The notes beneath the pieces were generated by a model. It ran no database searches, was not told the DNA's origin, and saw only the letters and a list, made by a program, of their open reading frames with translations. This document shows positions 32,238-40,323 of a stretch of DNA of 43,065 bases, piece by piece (positions within the stretch are counted from its first letter, which is position 1; each line of letters opens with the position of its first letter). The position numbers and the translations under genes are program-made. The stretch comes from an uncultured Lachnospiraceae bacterium (GTDB lineage Bacteria > Bacillota > Clostridia > Lachnospirales > Lachnospiraceae): NCBI GenBank assembly GCA_910587085.1, contig CAJUMC010000010.1, forward strand, positions 3,596 through 46,660. Reading direction: 5' to 3'.

Positions 32238-35222
32238 ATGAAATCATTTGCTCTGTTTCAAAACGGGCGGACAGCGGATATTCTGCTGGAGGAGAGCGCA
32301 GTCTGCGGAATGCAGTATATGGCGGAAATTTTTTGCGGAGATATCCTGCGTGTGACCGGCGTGCGGCCCGGAATAACGAAAGAGGCGGCCTCCGGGCAGC
32401 CGATTGTTCTGATTGCCACCTGCGGCAGCAGCAGGCTGCTGGACGCGCTGGAGCAGGAGGGAGCGGTCAGCCTTGAAGGCGTCCGCGGCAAACGGGAGGT
32501 ATATGGTATTTATCTCACGGAAAGCAGACGCTTTCCGGGTTCGGAGCTGCTCGTGATCGCGGGCAGCGACAAGCGGGGAACGATTTACGGCATGTTCCGC
32601 ATTTCGGAAAAGATGGGCGTCTCCCCGTGGGTGTTCTGGGCGGACGCCGTTCCGGAACGCCGCACAGAGGTGGTATTCGGGGAGGAGATCTGCATGGTGT
32701 CAAAGGAGCCTTCCGTAAAATACCGCGGCTTTTTTATCAACGATGAGCAGCCCTGTCTCGGAAACTGGGCAAAGGAAAAATACGGAAGCGTCAGGCCGGG
32801 GCCGGAGCTTTACCGGCATATATTTGAATTGCTCCTGCGCCTGAAGGGAAATTATCTGTGGCCTGCAATGTGGCGTTCGGATTTTACGCTCGATCATATC
32901 GAAAATGCGGAGCTGGCGCACCGGATGGGAGTGATTGTCGGAGCTTCTCACCACGAGCCGTGCTGCCGGTCGGGCGGAGAGTTCCAGCGGCTGAGGCATG
33001 AGAACAAGGCCTACGGGGAGCACTGGAGCTTTCTTTCAAACGCGGAGGGCATTTCGGAATTCTGGAAGGACGGACTTAAGCGCAACCGGGATTTTGAGAG
33101 CCTGATCACGATCGGCATGCGCGGGGAAAACGATTCCTACCTGATGCCTGCGGACGCAACGCTGGAAGATAATATCAATGTGCTGAAGTCCGCCATCACA
33201 GAGCAGAAGCGGCTGATTGCGGAATACGGAAATCAGGATCATCCGCAGCTGCTGGCGCTCTATAAGGAAGTGGAGGACTACTACCACGGGGATGAGAACA
33301 CGCCGGGACTCAAGGACTGGGAGGTATTGAAAAACGATATTCTCATGCTCTGCGACGACAATTTCGGCAATGTGCGCACACTGCCGGGAAAGGAGGCGGC
33401 AGAGCACCCGGGCGGCTATGGCATGTACTATCATTTTGATTATTACGGCGGGCCGGTTTCCTATCTGTGGATCAATTCCACTCCGCTGACAAAAATATGG
33501 GAACAGATGTCGATGGCTTACGATTACGGTGTACGCGAAGCGTGGATCGTCAATGTCGGGGATATTAAAAACCAGGAGCTTCCGCTGAGCTATTTTCTGG
33601 ATCTGGCTTACGACTTTGAAGCCTGGGGGACAGAGCGCATCAACCGGACTTCGGAATATACAAAGGAGTGGCTGCGCGGTCTCGGCTTTGCGGAGCCGTG
33701 CTGTGACAAGGCAGCTGAGCTTCTGGAGGAATATACTGCCTGGAACGGCACCTGCCGTCCGGAGATACTGGGAGCCGAAACCTATCATCCGGCGCACGGC
33801 CGGGAGGCGGAACGGATGCTTGCCAGGGTGGAGGATGCCATGGAAAAGGCCGGACAGCTTCGGGAACTTGCGGAGCAAGGGCCTCTGAACGATTGTTTTT
33901 ACGAGCTTGTCTATTATCCGGTGACGGCTTCCGGCAATATTATAAAAATGCAGCTGTACGCCGGGCTGAATCATTTTTATGTCTCGCAGAGAAAGAAAAA
34001 AGGAAACCGGTATCCGGAAAAAATCCGGGAATGCATCCGCACAGACCGGGCACTGACGGAGGAGTACCACGGCAGAAACGGTTCCAAATGGAATCATATG
34101 CAATCGGTATTCCATATCGGTTACCGCGGCTGGAACGACGAAGAATGGCAGTATCCTGAGATCCGCGGATTTTATCCGGTCAGTGCGCCGCGTCTTCTGG
34201 TCAGCGTGGATGAAAAGGAGGAATGCACCGGCGGAAATCCGTGGCGCAGAAAGAAGCTCGGCCTGACGCTGTCGGAGCCGGGAAAGACCGAGGGCGGTTT
34301 TGAGGTTTCCAACGGCGGCGAGGGTATTCTGAAATTCCGGATCGAGTGGGATGCAGACTGGATTGATGTTGTTCCGGCGGCCGAAAGAGCGCAGGAAAGT
34401 GCAGTTCAGCAGGCGGCGGAGCAGGCGGCAGCGGCAGGCGGAGCCTGCCAAAGCAAATGGACGCTGTCCTGCGAAACGGAATCGGACAAAAGCTTTCTTG
34501 TCCGGCTGAAGCAGGGAGTCCTGCAAAAGGGAGGAGAACCGCGAACCGGCATGATCCGCATCTACGGCGATAATTGCGAAGAGACGGCGGAGCGTTCCGC
34601 GAACGGCTGGAGCGAAACCCGCGTGGACATTGAAGTCCAGGCTGCGGCTTTAAAGCTTGGATCGGCCGCACCGGATACCTTTGTGGAGTCGGAAGGCGTG
34701 ACTGCGGTCGAAGCTCCGCATTTCAGCGGAAAAAGAGCGGCTGGCGGGGCGGAGTGGCGCGTAATAGAAAAATATGGAAAAACACTTGGCGGCATCAAGG
34801 TATTTCCGGTTACATCGGCGTTTGAAGACCCTAAGGAGGCTCCTTGTGTCACCTATTCGGTTTTTGTGAAGGACGCAGGGGATTATTCGTTAGAACTGTA
34901 TGCCTCACCGGGAAACCCTGTTGTCTATCAGGGGAAAATGAGGGTGGCGGTTCGGGCCAACACACAGAATTTTCAGCTGGTCAACACCATTCCGGACGAT
35001 GGCTATGTGCCGTGGCAGAGCGGCGTCTGGGCGAGGGGGGTGCTGGAGCAGATTCATAAAGCCTCCTGCAAGGTTCGTCTGGAGGCCGGGAGCAATACGA
35101 TCTGTATCGCCGCCGCGGACCCGGCCGTTGTGCTGGAGAAGCTGGTGCTGACAAAGGAGAATACGACATGTCCGCGAACCTGGCTCGGGCCGGCTGAAAG
35201 CTATCGCACGGGCGGAGAGTAA
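32238..35222 (+). CDS. GH115-family alpha-glucuronidase
   Basis: 994 residues. Matches glycoside hydrolase family 115, which removes (4-O-methyl-)glucuronic acid side chains from glucuronoxylan or its oligosaccharides. Segments seen: GTIYGMFRISEKMGVSPWVFWAD in parts, VKYRGFFINDEQPCLGNWAKE, ELLLRLKGNYLWPAMWRSDF, GVIVGASHHEPCCRSGGEF, GPVSYLWINSTPLTKIWEQM, and REAWIVNVGDIKNQELPLSYF. The order of N-terminal domain, catalytic barrel and C-terminal beta domain is as in the family. There is no signal peptide, so it likely acts on imported aldouronic acids in the cytoplasm. GGGAGGAAG precedes ATG 32238. A low-complexity Ala/Glu/Gln segment lies near residue 720. Confidence 0.93.
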   Translation: MKSFALFQNGRTADILLEESAVCGMQYMAEIFCGDILRVTGVRPGITKEAASGQPIVLIATCGSSRLLDALEQEGAVSLEGVRGKREVYGIYLTESRRFPGSELLVIAGSDKRGTIYGMFRISEKMGVSPWVFWADAVPERRTEVVFGEEICMVSKEPSVKYRGFFINDEQPCLGNWAKEKYGSVRPGPELYRHIFELLLRLKGNYLWPAMWRSDFTLDHIENAELAHRMGVIVGASHHEPCCRSGGEFQRLRHENKAYGEHWSFLSNAEGISEFWKDGLKRNRDFESLITIGMRGENDSYLMPADATLEDNINVLKSAITEQKRLIAEYGNQDHPQLLALYKEVEDYYHGDENTPGLKDWEVLKNDILMLCDDNFGNVRTLPGKEAAEHPGGYGMYYHFDYYGGPVSYLWINSTPLTKIWEQMSMAYDYGVREAWIVNVGDIKNQELPLSYFLDLAYDFEAWGTERINRTSEYTKEWLRGLGFAEPCCDKAAELLEEYTAWNGTCRPEILGAETYHPAHGREAERMLARVEDAMEKAGQLRELAEQGPLNDCFYELVYYPVTASGNIIKMQLYAGLNHFYVSQRKKKGNRYPEKIRECIRTDRALTEEYHGRNGSKWNHMQSVFHIGYRGWNDEEWQYPEIRGFYPVSAPRLLVSVDEKEECTGGNPWRRKKLGLTLSEPGKTEGGFEVSNGGEGILKFRIEWDADWIDVVPAAERAQESAVQQAAEQAAAAGGACQSKWTLSCETESDKSFLVRLKQGVLQKGGEPRTGMIRIYGDNCEETAERSANGWSETRVDIEVQAAALKLGSAAPDTFVESEGVTAVEAPHFSGKRAAGGAEWRVIEKYGKTLGGIKVFPVTSAFEDPKEAPCVTYSVFVKDAGDYSLELYASPGNPVVYQGKMRVAVRANTQNFQLVNTIPDDGYVPWQSGVWARGVLEQIHKASCKVRLEAGSNTICIAAADPAVVLEKLVLTKENTTCPRTWLGPAESYRTGGE

Positions 35223-35313
35223 GCGTTCTGCCCGGCCGGGGGACTGCGAAGTTGATTTACAGGTTGTCTGTGCCGGATCGGCACAGCAGAAAAAGAGAAA
35301 GAAGTGAAAAACA

Positions 35314-35859
35314 ATGAAAAAAATACTTATTATTTCGTCCAGTGCCAGAAAAAGCGGAAAAACCGCGGCACTTTATTCCCGTTTTGCGCGGGGAGCGCAG
35401 GAAAATGGAAATGTTGTGGAGCGGCAGTTCCTGATTGAAAAACACATTGAGTCCTGCAGCGGCTGCGGGCGCTGCCTTGCAACGAAGCGCTGTCTGAAAA
35501 GCGACGACACGAGACGGATTCTTGACCGGATGATTTGGGCGGATGCGATTGTGCTGGCCATGACGGTCGAGTTTTATTCGCTGGATGTGCAGATACAGCG
35601 GCTGCTTGACCGGGTGCAGCCGCGCAGGGAGGAGCTTGCCAAAAAGGAATATTATTTTGTCCTCACTTCTCGGTTTGTGGAGAAAAAGGAGCTGGAAAAG
35701 GTGCTTGAGATGCTCCGGAGCAAGGTAAGAGAAAAAATTCCGGGCGCCGTGGAAGCAGGGTTTCTCCTGGAAACGGGCAGGAAAGAGGAAAATGAAAATA
35801 ATGAAGATTCGGAGCCTGCTGTATTTGAAGCGGCGTATCGGCTCGGATGCAGTGTGTAG
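35314..35859 (+). CDS. Flavodoxin-fold NAD(P)H-dependent (iron-sulfur) flavoprotein
   Basis: 181 residues. The FMN-phosphate loop is SSSARKSGKTAALYSRF near residue 9. The cysteine cluster CSGCGRCLATKRC (about 50-62) matches the iron-sulfur flavoprotein subgroup. The usual PVYF motif reads MTVEFYSLDVQIQRLLDR, with the proline replaced by threonine. It probably transfers electrons or reduces a small substrate. It lies 91 nt after GH115 and 121 nt before the DUF3793 gene. Confidence 0.85.
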   Translation: MKKILIISSSARKSGKTAALYSRFARGAQENGNVVERQFLIEKHIESCSGCGRCLATKRCLKSDDTRRILDRMIWADAIVLAMTVEFYSLDVQIQRLLDRVQPRREELAKKEYYFVLTSRFVEKKELEKVLEMLRSKVREKIPGAVEAGFLLETGRKEENENNEDSEPAVFEAAYRLGCSV

Positions 35860-35980
35860 CACGATCGGGATACATAGTCCGGTTCCTTCCGGAAGATACT
35901 AGCGGAAGCGGTATCGGTAAACGGCAGACAGATCGGCGGATGAAAAACAGAATCCGCCGGACGAACCGGGAGGAATTCGG

Positions 35981-36532
35981 ATGATAGAGCAGTATCTGGT
36001 GGAGCACTGCGCTCCGACGCTGGCTTCGATGAAAACAGCGAATTTGTTCAGCTGCCGCTGCAGTGCAGGGCAGGAACTGGAAGAAAATGTTAAATACTGG
36101 GACGGAATTCTGAAGAGGAAAGGGATCTCGGTGCGGTTATTGCGCAAAAGCGGCGGCCGTGCGCTGGTCTATGTGTACCGGAGGGCTCTTCTGGAGCGGG
36201 ATCTCAGGCGTCCCGGCGTTTTCCGGCTTCTTCAGAGGTACGGCTACACAAGCACGGAGACCGGTTATGCGCTGGATCGGCTGAGCAGCAGACTGGATGG
36301 CGGGAGCGGTTTTCCGCATGAAATCGGCCTGTTTCTCGGGTATCCGCTGGTCGATGTGACCGGGTTTATCGAAAACCGTGCCGGCGGCTGCAAATACACC
36401 GGCTGCTGGAAGGTATATGGAAATGTGCGGGGAGCAATGAGAGCCTTCGCCCGGTTTGACCGCTGTCGGAGGGCATATCTGCAGCTCTGGCGCGGCGGGC
36501 GCAGCGTAATTTTTCTTGCGGTGGACAGATAA
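35981..36532 (+). CDS. DUF3793 family protein
   Basis: 183 residues. Family markers: HCAPTLASMKTANLFSC at the start, FPHEIGLFLGYPLVDVTGFIEN, and YTGCWKVYGN towards the C-terminus. The function is unknown; in clostridia members are often found beside flavodoxins, as here. GGGAGGAATTCGG precedes ATG 35981. It ends only four nt from the stop codon of the convergent MocR-type gene. Confidence 0.88.
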   Translation: MIEQYLVEHCAPTLASMKTANLFSCRCSAGQELEENVKYWDGILKRKGISVRLLRKSGGRALVYVYRRALLERDLRRPGVFRLLQRYGYTSTETGYALDRLSSRLDGGSGFPHEIGLFLGYPLVDVTGFIENRAGGCKYTGCWKVYGNVRGAMRAFARFDRCRRAYLQLWRGGRSVIFLAVDR

Positions 36533-36536
36533 GGAA

Positions 36537-38042
36537 TCAGAATACGACAGCATCCGCGAGCCGGCGCACGGCTTCGCGGATTTTTTCTTTTTCTATGCCG
36601 GAATAGTTCATGATCACGACATGCTCCGAACATTCGGATGCGGCGGTTCCGGGATGGAAATATTCGGAAAGACAGGAAATGCGGATTCCGTTTCTGCGCG
36701 CGCGCGCTACAAGCTCGGCATCGGTGAGAGGGGTATCCAGCCGGAGAATAAAATGAAGGCCGGCACCCTCTTCCCGGATGGAGCTTCGTGCCGCGAGCGG
36801 GCTTGCGGCGATTTCGCCAAGCAGCTCGTCCCGGACGGAGCGGTAGCGGTTGCGCATCCGATTAATATGCTTTTCGAAGTATCCTCCGCGGATAAATCTG
36901 GCAAGTGTGTACTGCTCAAAATTGGATACCGTGCTCGCGTAGAACGAGAGCTCGCGGCAGAACCGGAGAAGCAGACGGGGCGGCAGCACCATATAGCTGA
37001 TGCGGATGGTTGGAGCAAGACTTTTGGTAAAGGTATTCATATAGATTACCTTCTGCGAGGTATCAATGCTGTACAGCGTCGGCAGCGGCTTTGCTGCAAA
37101 ACGGAATTCGGAGTCGTAATCATCTTCAATGATACAGCGCCGTTCGCAGCCGGAGGCCCAGCCGAGCAGCTCGCAGCGCCGGCCGGCCGGAGTGACGATG
37201 CCGGACGGATAGTGATGGGACGGCGAGATGTGTGCGATATCCGCTCCCTGTTTTTCCAGCTCTTCGATGCGGATGCCGTATCCGTCCATGGCGACGGAGC
37301 GGCATATCACGCCGCTGCTGGAGTAAACCCGGGCAATTTTTGAGTAGCCGGGGTTTTCGACCGCATAAATTTTGTCCTGCCCGAGCAGCCGTATCAGCAT
37401 GCTGTAGAGATAATCCGTCCCGGCGCCGACAATAATCTGCTCCGGGCGGACCATCATGCCGCGAAACTGCTTCAGATGGCTGCAGATTGCTTCGCGCAGT
37501 TCGATCACCCCCCCGCACGGCGGTGTCTGAAGAAGCTCTTGCTGCCGCATACAAAGCGTTTCCCGCAGCAGCTTTGCCCATACGGAGAACGGAAAACTCT
37601 CGGGCGTTGTGCGGTTGCTGACAAAATCGGCAAAGCAGGCGGATTCCGCAGCTTGCCGGGTACCGCCGGACAGAATGCCGTCCATTTCCTGCTTCTTTCC
37701 GGAAACATAATCCGATGCGGAAGGGGGTGTGCTTTTCCGAAATTCCCTGTTTTCCGCCGGCAGGACTGATTCGGCAGAGGAGGCGGCAAAAGGGAGAAAG
37801 GTGAGATCGGAGACAAAATAGCCCTTTTTCGGAATCGAATAAATATAGCCTTCCGACTGGAGAAGGCCGTAGGCGTTTTCCACGGTGATATTGCTCACGC
37901 CGAGCTGGCCCGCCAGGCTGCGCCGGGACGGAAGCCGCTCTCCCGAGGTGAGCGCGCCGCTCAGAATATCGCTCTTGATGCACTGATACAGATGCAGGTA
38001 CAGGCTCTCCGAGCCGGTTTTGTCGAGGGAATAGGTGAGCAT
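36537..38042 (-). CDS. MocR/PdxR-type regulator (GntR HTH + aminotransferase-like domain)
   Basis: 501 residues. An N-terminal GntR winged helix (about 10-75; LPSRRSLAGQLGVSNITVEN and LLQSEGYIYSIPKKGYFV) is joined by a linker of about 60 residues to a fold-type I aminotransferase domain with IEDDYDSEFRF and the PLP lysine in NTFTKSLAPTIRISY (about residue 338). Such proteins sense PLP or amino-compounds and often control vitamin B6 or GABA genes; no pdxST or gab genes are visible here. GGGAGG precedes ATG 38042. It is divergent from the folT gene, and tandem direct repeats lie between the two promoters. Confidence 0.92.
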   Translation of the reverse strand: MLTYSLDKTGSESLYLHLYQCIKSDILSGALTSGERLPSRRSLAGQLGVSNITVENAYGLLQSEGYIYSIPKKGYFVSDLTFLPFAASSAESVLPAENREFRKSTPPSASDYVSGKKQEMDGILSGGTRQAAESACFADFVSNRTTPESFPFSVWAKLLRETLCMRQQELLQTPPCGGVIELREAICSHLKQFRGMMVRPEQIIVGAGTDYLYSMLIRLLGQDKIYAVENPGYSKIARVYSSSGVICRSVAMDGYGIRIEELEKQGADIAHISPSHHYPSGIVTPAGRRCELLGWASGCERRCIIEDDYDSEFRFAAKPLPTLYSIDTSQKVIYMNTFTKSLAPTIRISYMVLPPRLLLRFCRELSFYASTVSNFEQYTLARFIRGGYFEKHINRMRNRYRSVRDELLGEIAASPLAARSSIREEGAGLHFILRLDTPLTDAELVARARRNGIRISCLSEYFHPGTAASECSEHVVIMNYSGIEKEKIREAVRRLADAVVF

Positions 38043-38087
38043 ATAAAACCTCCCGGCATTCTGCCGCTTTTGTTTTTGATAAAATGC

Positions 38088-38116
38088 ATTATAGCGGAGC
38101 CTGCCGGAAAAGTAAA
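38088..38116 (-). promoter_or_regulatory. Promoter of the MocR-type gene
   Basis: On the minus strand: TTTACT (complement of 38111-38116), 17-base spacer, TATAAT (complement of 38088-38093). Confidence 0.75.
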
Positions 38117-38135
38117 GGAAAACGTAAATGGAAAC
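38112..38135. promoter_or_regulatory. Tandem 12-bp direct repeats, candidate MocR operator
   Basis: gtaaaggaaaac (38112-38123) is followed without a gap by gtaaatggaaac (38124-38135), 10 of 12 bases identical. They overlap the -35 of the minus-strand promoter and end five bases before the -35 of the plus-strand one. MocR/PdxR regulators are known to use direct repeats. Confidence 0.45.
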
Positions 38136-38139
38136 ACAC

Positions 38140-38168
38140 TTGCATTTGCGGATTTTCGGTGCTATAAT
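38140..38168 (+). promoter_or_regulatory. folT promoter
   Basis: TTGCAT (38140-38145), 17-base spacer, TATAAT (38163-38168), just upstream of the THF riboswitch. Confidence 0.8.
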
Positions 38169-38189
38169 GCAACCGTTAAATTAGTTTTG

Positions 38190-38287
38190 AGCAGAGTAGG
38201 AGCTTGCGCGTTAAGTGTCATGCAGACGGGGAGTTGTTGCGTGAACGAAAAGGTTTCTTGCGGTGCAGGCTCCGCATCCCGCTGCTA
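38190..38287 (+). ncRNA. Tetrahydrofolate (THF) riboswitch
   Basis: The conserved THF aptamer pieces appear in order: agagtagg at the start, gcgcgttaagtgt (38207-38218), gggagttgttgcgtgaacga in the middle, tgcggtg, and gctccgcatccc near the end. The closing stem agcag/ctgct (38190-38194 with 38282-38286) is formed. THF riboswitches bind reduced folates and regulate folate transport or synthesis genes in Firmicutes; the folate transporter gene follows. Confidence 0.88.
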
Positions 38288-38353
38288 CATCAACAGAGGT
38301 TTCCTTTTTTGTTGTAGTGTGCCCTTTTTGGGCAATATATGAGCGGTAATAAA

Positions 38354-38382
38354 GTCTGCCCTGACGGGGCAGGCTTTTTTTT
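38354..38382 (+). terminator. Intrinsic terminator, THF riboswitch expression platform
   Basis: Stem ctgccc/gggcag (38356-38361 with 38367-38372) followed by eight Ts. A second hairpin gccc-ttttt-gggc lies between the aptamer and this terminator. Folate binding would favour termination before folT (known logic of the class). Confidence 0.85.
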
Positions 38383-38436
38383 CGCACGGGTATTGGAAGG
38401 AAAGGTCTGCTCTTGCTTTGGAAGGAGGTCTCTTTG

Positions 38437-39582
38437 ATGAATGCAAAGAAAAATGGAAACAGGAAAGCGGACGGCTTCTGGAGGGCTTCGGCGCGCGTGT
38501 TCCGCGACCGCAGAGCAGTTGTTGTGGCCGGAATGCTTCTGGCACTGCATATTGTGCTGGCTATGTTTGTCAGCCTGCCGCTGACGCCGACGGTTCGTAT
38601 CAGTGTTTCGTTTATTACGAATGTGGTAACGGGACATCTGTTCGGCCCGCTGATGGGCATAATTGCCGGCGCGCTCGGCGATCTTCTGCAGTTTGCAATC
38701 CGGCCTACGGGTGGGTATTTTCCGGGCTGGACGCTGAATGCGGCGATCGGCGGCTTTGTTTACGGGCTGATGTTTTATCGGCGCGCGCCGCGGGAGAACG
38801 GCGCGGCGGCGCTGCACAGCCGGACGAAGACGGAGGAGAAAATGGCGGAGAGCAGTTATGCGGGTGCCGGCATTTCGGTTGCTTCGCAGAGCGGCATGAC
38901 CGGCGGAAGCAGCAGCCCTGCAGTGAATGAGTCAAAAAAGTCCGCCGGCCGCCGGCGTCTGGCGTCGGACTATGTATCTGCCGGGATTTTTGCGCTCGTG
39001 CTTCTTTGCTGGTTCGTGCTGCCGTTTCTGCAGGTGACGGAGAAGGCTACGGGCGCCATACAGAATTCCGGCAGCGCGCTTGCCTATCTGACCGGGGGAG
39101 CGGGCAAAACGGAAAACGGAAGTCCGGCAACGCTGGCGGCGGCCGCCGCCGTGTGCGCTGCGGCCGGGCTTGCCCTCAGTCTTTTCCGCAGGAGAATACC
39201 GGCTGTCCTGGTGTCGGCGGCCGCTTGCCTCTGGCTTTTGCTGCCGGTGTATTCCGACCGGAGCGTACTGCGGGCGGAAACAGGCTTTTACCTGATTGCT
39301 GCCGGATTTTTTGCCTGCATTGCCGTCAATCTTGCGGCGGTGCTGCGGCAGCGCTCGATGGACGCGGCGTTTCTGCTTCGGTGCTTCTGCACCATGCTCT
39401 TTATGGCGGTTGTCGTACAGATGCTGCTCGGGACAATCTGGTGCGTCCTTATGATGACAAACGGAAAGGGGTTCTGGTACTACCTTGTGCCGCGCGCCGT
39501 CAAAAGCCTGATCCAGCTGCCTTTTAATACGGTCCTTGCGTACTATGTGATACGGGCTCTGAAGCAGCTGAGGCTGCGCTGA
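38437..39582 (+). CDS. Folate ECF transporter S-component (FolT-like) with a 190-residue insertion
   Basis: Substrate-binding membrane subunit of an energy-coupling-factor importer for folate. Residues about 25-115 (LPLTPTVRISVSFITNVVTG, LFGPLMGIIAGALGDLLQF, GGYFPGWTLNAAIGGFVYG) and about 308-378 (LGTIWCVLMMTNGKGFWYYL, RAVKSLIQLPFNTVLAYYVI) match FolT. Normal FolT has about 180 residues; this protein has 381. The extra 190 residues (about 116-307) interrupt the fold between its halves and contain a hydrophilic linker and four more TM segments. AAGGAGG precedes ATG 38437. Control by a THF riboswitch supports the folate assignment. The shared EcfA/EcfT subunits are not in the window. Confidence 0.9.
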   Translation: MNAKKNGNRKADGFWRASARVFRDRRAVVVAGMLLALHIVLAMFVSLPLTPTVRISVSFITNVVTGHLFGPLMGIIAGALGDLLQFAIRPTGGYFPGWTLNAAIGGFVYGLMFYRRAPRENGAAALHSRTKTEEKMAESSYAGAGISVASQSGMTGGSSSPAVNESKKSAGRRRLASDYVSAGIFALVLLCWFVLPFLQVTEKATGAIQNSGSALAYLTGGAGKTENGSPATLAAAAAVCAAAGLALSLFRRRIPAVLVSAAACLWLLLPVYSDRSVLRAETGFYLIAAGFFACIAVNLAAVLRQRSMDAAFLLRCFCTMLFMAVVVQMLLGTIWCVLMMTNGKGFWYYLVPRAVKSLIQLPFNTVLAYYVIRALKQLRLR

Positions 39583-39756
39583 AAGGCGACGGGAAAAGCG
39601 GAAGGATGCATTTGCTGAAAGAGGCTGCCTGAATTGTTCCGGGAACGATGGTTTACCGGCCGCCGTACCTGCTTCCGCCTTCCGGGAAAAATGGCTGCGT
39701 GCGGCGGCCTGCGGTTATGAAATCTGCAGAATGAAGTTCACAGCGCCGCAGCAAAT

Positions 39757-40044
39757 TCACAGCACCAGCAGAGGCGCTCCCTGCCGGGAAGCACATTCGG
39801 CAAAAAACGCCAGCATGCCGCGGCGGCATTCGGGCGGGAGCAGACAAAGCCCCTCAAGCTGCAGAAGGCTGCAGTCCTCCGTAAAGGAGCTGAGCAGAGA
39901 ACGGCAGCCGCAGCCCCTGCCTTGATCGGCCGGACACGGAAAACAGGCGGTATTACAGCACCGCAGTGTTTTATCACGGCGGCAGACCTGAAAATAAGGC
40001 ATTTCATTCTGGAAGAAAATGCGGACAGAACAGATAATCGGCAT
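39757..40044 (-). CDS. Possible 95-residue cysteine-rich hypothetical protein
   Basis: In the 740-nt gap between folT and the solute-binding protein gene. ATG 40044 has GGAGG eight nt upstream on the minus strand. The product has about ten cysteines (CCNTACFPC, GCGC) and a plausible amphipathic C-terminus (LLPPECRRGMLAFFAECA). No family recognised. An overlapping frame in another register is also open, so coding is uncertain. The remainder of the gap shows nothing but the promoter near 40136. Confidence 0.4.
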   Translation of the reverse strand: MPIICSVRIFFQNEMPYFQVCRRDKTLRCCNTACFPCPADQGRGCGCRSLLSSFTEDCSLLQLEGLCLLPPECRRGMLAFFAECASRQGAPLLVL

Positions 40045-40135
40045 GGAGGAAACCTCCGCTTTTTTCCTGCTTGCTACAGTTTATGTAAAAAAAGAAAAAA
40101 AGTCCATTAAAACGGATTTTTTGAAGGAAAACCCC

Positions 40136-40164
40136 TTGACAATTCGACAATAATCATGTAACCT
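40136..40164 (+). promoter_or_regulatory. Promoter of the solute-binding lipoprotein gene
   Basis: TTGACA (about 40136-40141), 17-base spacer, TAACCT (about 40159-40164), with a leader of about 155 nt. A small agtaa/ttact hairpin followed by CCTTTTTT lies at about 40230-40255 in the leader and could be a weak attenuator. Confidence 0.55.
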
Positions 40165-40323
40165 TGTACGTGTTAATTGGCACATAGCATAAATTGCATA
40201 GAATGACAGGGGTTACGCATAAAGGGGTGAGTAAGTGATTACTTGTTCCTTTTTTGCTAACAGCAGTTATTTAAAGCAGTAAAGCGTTATAGTGTGCTAA
40301 GAATCGAACAGGAGGAGACAATT

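Noticed and set aside
33036..34526. 496-codon open frame antisense to the GH115 gene
   Set aside because: The sense frame has clear GH115 motifs over the same region; the antisense product has none.
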